From the NCBI GenBank assembly GCA_027356675.1, contig DAHVXO010000206.1:1-15358 (forward strand): a stretch of DNA of 15,358 nucleotides, read 5' to 3'. A program made the translations under genes and the position numbers. A model generated the notes under the pieces. The model did no database searches. It saw only the letters and a list, made by a program, of their open reading frames with translations, and was not told the DNA's origin. This document shows positions 13,558 through 15,358 of this stretch, piece after piece; positions within the stretch are counted from its first letter, which is position 1; each line of letters begins with the position of its first letter. This DNA comes from Symbiobacteriaceae bacterium (lineage in GTDB: Bacteria; Bacillota_E; Symbiobacteriia; Symbiobacteriales; Symbiobacteriaceae).

Positions 13558-13962
13558 TTACTTGCCGGGCTTCGTCGCACGGATGATCTGATCGATGTTG
13601 ATGTCGACGGCGCCAAGGGACAGAACTGGCTTGCCGTCCACCGTCTTGAGGGCTGAAATGATGCCGGCAGCGGTCTGCCCGTCCTCCTTGCGGTGGTAGG
13701 TCACGGCCTGGCCGACCAGGGAGAGTCCATAGGTCATTTGCGCCCACCTGGTCTGCTCCGTCATTTGCTCCAGGGCGCTGAATTGGGCCAACTGTGCCGC
13801 AAACTGGCGGTCATCGACCGGGCTCATGGGGTCCTGGTAACGCAGTTGGGTGATCAGAATCTGCAGGAAGTCCAACTTGCCGAGGCGGTCATGCTGACCG
13901 CTAACCGAGGGATTGGCCGCGGTCCCTGTAGCACTGGCACCACTGACCTGATCGATCGCCAT
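13558..13962 (-). CDS. flgD: FlgD hook-capping protein, short form
   Basis: FlgD sits on the hook tip and guides FlgE subunits into place, then is lost. The 134 residues contain the diagnostic N-terminal block LDFLQILITQLRYQDPMSP (30-48) followed by QFAAQLAQFSALEQMTEQ (53-70). A short segment with GLSLVGQAVTYHRKEDG comes next. The large C-terminal domains of the proteobacterial FlgD are missing, as is usual for Bacillus-type FlgD. ATG at 13960-13962 follows GGAGGGAG and lies 18 bases after fliK. The stop is TAA and is joined to the flgE ribosome site. Confidence 0.95.
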   Translation of the reverse strand: MAIDQVSGASATGTAANPSVSGQHDRLGKLDFLQILITQLRYQDPMSPVDDRQFAAQLAQFSALEQMTEQTRWAQMTYGLSLVGQAVTYHRKEDGQTAAGIISALKTVDGKPVLSLGAVDINIDQIIRATKPGK

Positions 13963-13980
13963 GGTTCACGCTCCCTCCGT

Positions 13981-15063
13981 TCATGCCAGTGTATCGAGCA
14001 GTCCCGTTCGCTTGCGGGCGGGGGCGGATAGCCTTGCCGCTGGTGCCGCGGCCGCAAGGGCGCGGTTGCGGCGACGCTGCATGGGCAAATCTTGTGTCTG
14101 ATCGGCGCGATCCCGGGGGGACCGTCCCTGGCTTGCGGTGCTCCCGTTGCTTACGTGGAACCCGGAGAGCGTAAGGCCCGCCTGGTCAAGGCCCTGGCGG
14201 AGCATTTCGCCCCGCTGCTCCAATGCCTGTTTGGCGTCAGGGGTGCTCACCTGCATCACGGTCGATACGTCACGCCCGCTGAGCTGAAGTTGGAGCCGCA
14301 CCTCGCCCAGGTTTTCGGGGTGGAGGCGCAGTGTGACCGTGTAGCGCCCGTCCCTGGCATTGACTGCAGTGCGAGCGATGGCGTCCATGAGCCGGTCCAC
14401 ATCGATGGGGGTCTGGATTTTGGGAGGCGGTTCAGCGGGCTTCGCTTCTGCCCGACCAGCCTGATCGGGCCGTACCACAACTGCCAGCCCCGCCAGGTGC
14501 CCGTTCTCCGGTTCAGCGGAAGCAGCCTCGGATGCCGCTGTTTTCAGGGGGGTACGCTTTACCGGGGCCGCTGTGTGAATCACTTCAACGACGGCAGCCG
14601 GCGCCAACTCGACCAGCCATTCGCCTTGGGGCGCTGGCAGGCCCACCTTGACGGGAGTCTGGTCACGGAGCAAGGGTTGTCCGGTGACCTGCACCTCGCC
14701 AGAATCCTTGGGCAGGTCTGGGAATGGCCAGTTTGCCACTTGCTGCTCCCCGGGGACCGCCACCGGGTTGGGTGCAGCGCCGGCGGTCAACCGCTGGGAG
14801 ATCAGCAGGCTCTCCACGTCGGCAGGGAGCGTGGGTTCCTGACCCGCGACCGGAGAGACTGGTGTGGCTACTGTCTGAGCCGATCTCTGGGGATTGTCGC
14901 CTGCGGCAGGCGGGTCCGGGAGAGGTGCGGGAATTCCCATGAACATGGCCAGCATGGCTGCGAAGGCCGCTCCTGTGACAGCGTCCTCGCCTTTGCGACC
15001 AGCAGTTGGGGCTGCGGTACCAGGTGCAGGAATCCCTGCACGCACAAGCGGGTTAACAAACAT
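13981..15063 (-). CDS. fliK: FliK hook-length control protein
   Basis: FliK measures hook length and triggers the FlhB substrate switch. The 360 residues are mostly a long, low-complexity Pro/Ala-rich region (1-225), which acts as the ruler in this family. A compact C-terminal Flg_hook domain follows (about 238-310), with YTVTLRLHPENLGEVRLQLQ, a QALEQRGEMLRQGL helix and AGLTLSGFHVS. A basic tail (310-360, MQRRRNRALAAAAP) ends the protein. ATG at 15061-15063 has TAGGAGA upstream, overlapping the preceding TAG stop. The N-terminal part is poorly conserved, so the call rests on the C-terminal domain and on position before flgD and flgE. The stop is TGA. Confidence 0.93.
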   Translation of the reverse strand: MFVNPLVRAGIPAPGTAAPTAGRKGEDAVTGAAFAAMLAMFMGIPAPLPDPPAAGDNPQRSAQTVATPVSPVAGQEPTLPADVESLLISQRLTAGAAPNPVAVPGEQQVANWPFPDLPKDSGEVQVTGQPLLRDQTPVKVGLPAPQGEWLVELAPAAVVEVIHTAAPVKRTPLKTAASEAASAEPENGHLAGLAVVVRPDQAGRAEAKPAEPPPKIQTPIDVDRLMDAIARTAVNARDGRYTVTLRLHPENLGEVRLQLQLSGRDVSTVMQVSTPDAKQALEQRGEMLRQGLDQAGLTLSGFHVSNGSTASQGRSPRDRADQTQDLPMQRRRNRALAAAAPAARLSAPARKRTGLLDTLA

Positions 15064-15074
15064 GTCAGCTTCTC

Positions 15075-15358
15075 CTATTCCTTGGCACCAGTCTTGCCAG
15101 CCGCAGGCTTCATGAGCTGTTTCATGATCTCGGCGCCCCGGGCCGGGTCCATGTACATGACAACGGCCCCCGCCTGCTCTTCATCCAGCAGCCGCAGCAC
15201 CTGCACTGCCAAGTCCACCTCAAGCGCCTGCATGAGCGGCGCCGCCTTGTAAGGGGGCATGGCCGAGTACATGGCGGCGGCCTTCCCGACCGCATCGGCC
15301 TCGCTTCTTTGCTGTATCAGGCTGGCCAGCAGGGAAGAACCCCCCGCCTCATGGTCCT
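15075..15358 (-). CDS. MotE/YlxF-like protein (MgtE N-domain), 5' end missing
   Basis: The last 93 residues are visible; the start is beyond the window edge. They read AAAMYSAMPPYKAAPLMQAL, then DLAVQVLRLLDEEQAGAVV and MDPARGAEIMKQLM, the repeated helical pattern of the MgtE intracellular N domain. In Bacillus-type flagellar operons a protein with this domain (YlxF), usually with an N-terminal membrane segment and coiled coil, lies just before fliK. That is where this one sits. The related MotE acts as a chaperone for a motility protein in Sinorhizobium; the role in Gram-positive bacteria is unclear. It ends in a lysine-rich tail (KPAAGKTGAKE). The stop is TAG, 11 bases before fliK. Confidence 0.85.
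   Translation of the reverse strand, partial: DHEAGGSSLLASLIQQRSEADAVGKAAAMYSAMPPYKAAPLMQALEVDLAVQVLRLLDEEQAGAVVMYMDPARGAEIMKQLMKPAAGKTGAKE

Noticed and set aside
14092..15252. Long open frame of 386 codons on the plus strand, opposite fliK
   Set aside because: It is fully antisense to fliK and the MotE-like gene, has no recognisable domain, and is the kind of open frame GC-rich coding DNA produces on the reverse strand.
1..15358. General reassignment of TAG to an amino acid
   Set aside because: Six genes end at TAG exactly where their families end (for example FlgK at INRMGR and FliR at its usual length), so TAG works as a stop. Local suppression is still possible.

Overview
The window is a single-strand flagellar gene block. 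All 20 genes I can support lie on the minus strand, so transcription runs from base 15358 down to base 1. The gene order, a FliA/SigD-type sigma factor followed by a SwrB-like protein, a short FlgD, and a MotE/YlxF-like protein upstream of fliK point to a motile Gram-positive (Bacillota) bacterium. The fairly high GC (judged by eye, roughly 60%) suggests a deep, GC-rich lineage such as the Symbiobacterium group. That placement is inference, not a match I could test.

Layout in transcription order. (1) Hook building: MotE/YlxF-like (partial, 15075-15358), fliK (hook length control), flgD (hook cap), flgE (hook). (2) Motor and switch: fliL, then a short FliN-type switch protein. (3) Export gate: fliO, fliP, fliQ, fliR, flhB, flhA. 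(4) Placement and number control: flhF (SRP-type GTPase) and flhG (MinD-type ATPase). (5) Regulation: fliA (sigma-28) and a SwrB-like membrane protein. (6) After the only intergenic gap above 50 bases (127 bases): flgM (anti-sigma-28), flgN (chaperone), flgK and flgL (hook-filament junction; flgL runs off the left edge). Genes are packed with 4-8 base overlaps or short gaps, as in one long operon. Early hook and export genes, the late sigma factor, its antagonist and the first late structural genes are therefore joined in one block. In Bacillus the flgM-flgN-flgK-flgL group is a separate locus. No stretch over 300 bases lacks a gene. I see no tRNA, rRNA, CRISPR, insertion sequence or origin.

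The notable features are departures from the standard pattern. flgL has an in-frame TAG at codon 43. flhB has no ATG, GTG or TTG that would give a full-length protein and seems to start at CTG. The FlhF G3 motif DTAGR reads DTGGC. The sigma factor is altered in its -10-reading segment. fliM, cheY and flbD are missing from their usual places, and FliN carries a FliM/FliY-like N-terminal tag. flhA holds a C8 tract. Either this flagellar system is beginning to decay, or it has unusual expression and switch solutions. The sequence alone does not decide between these.
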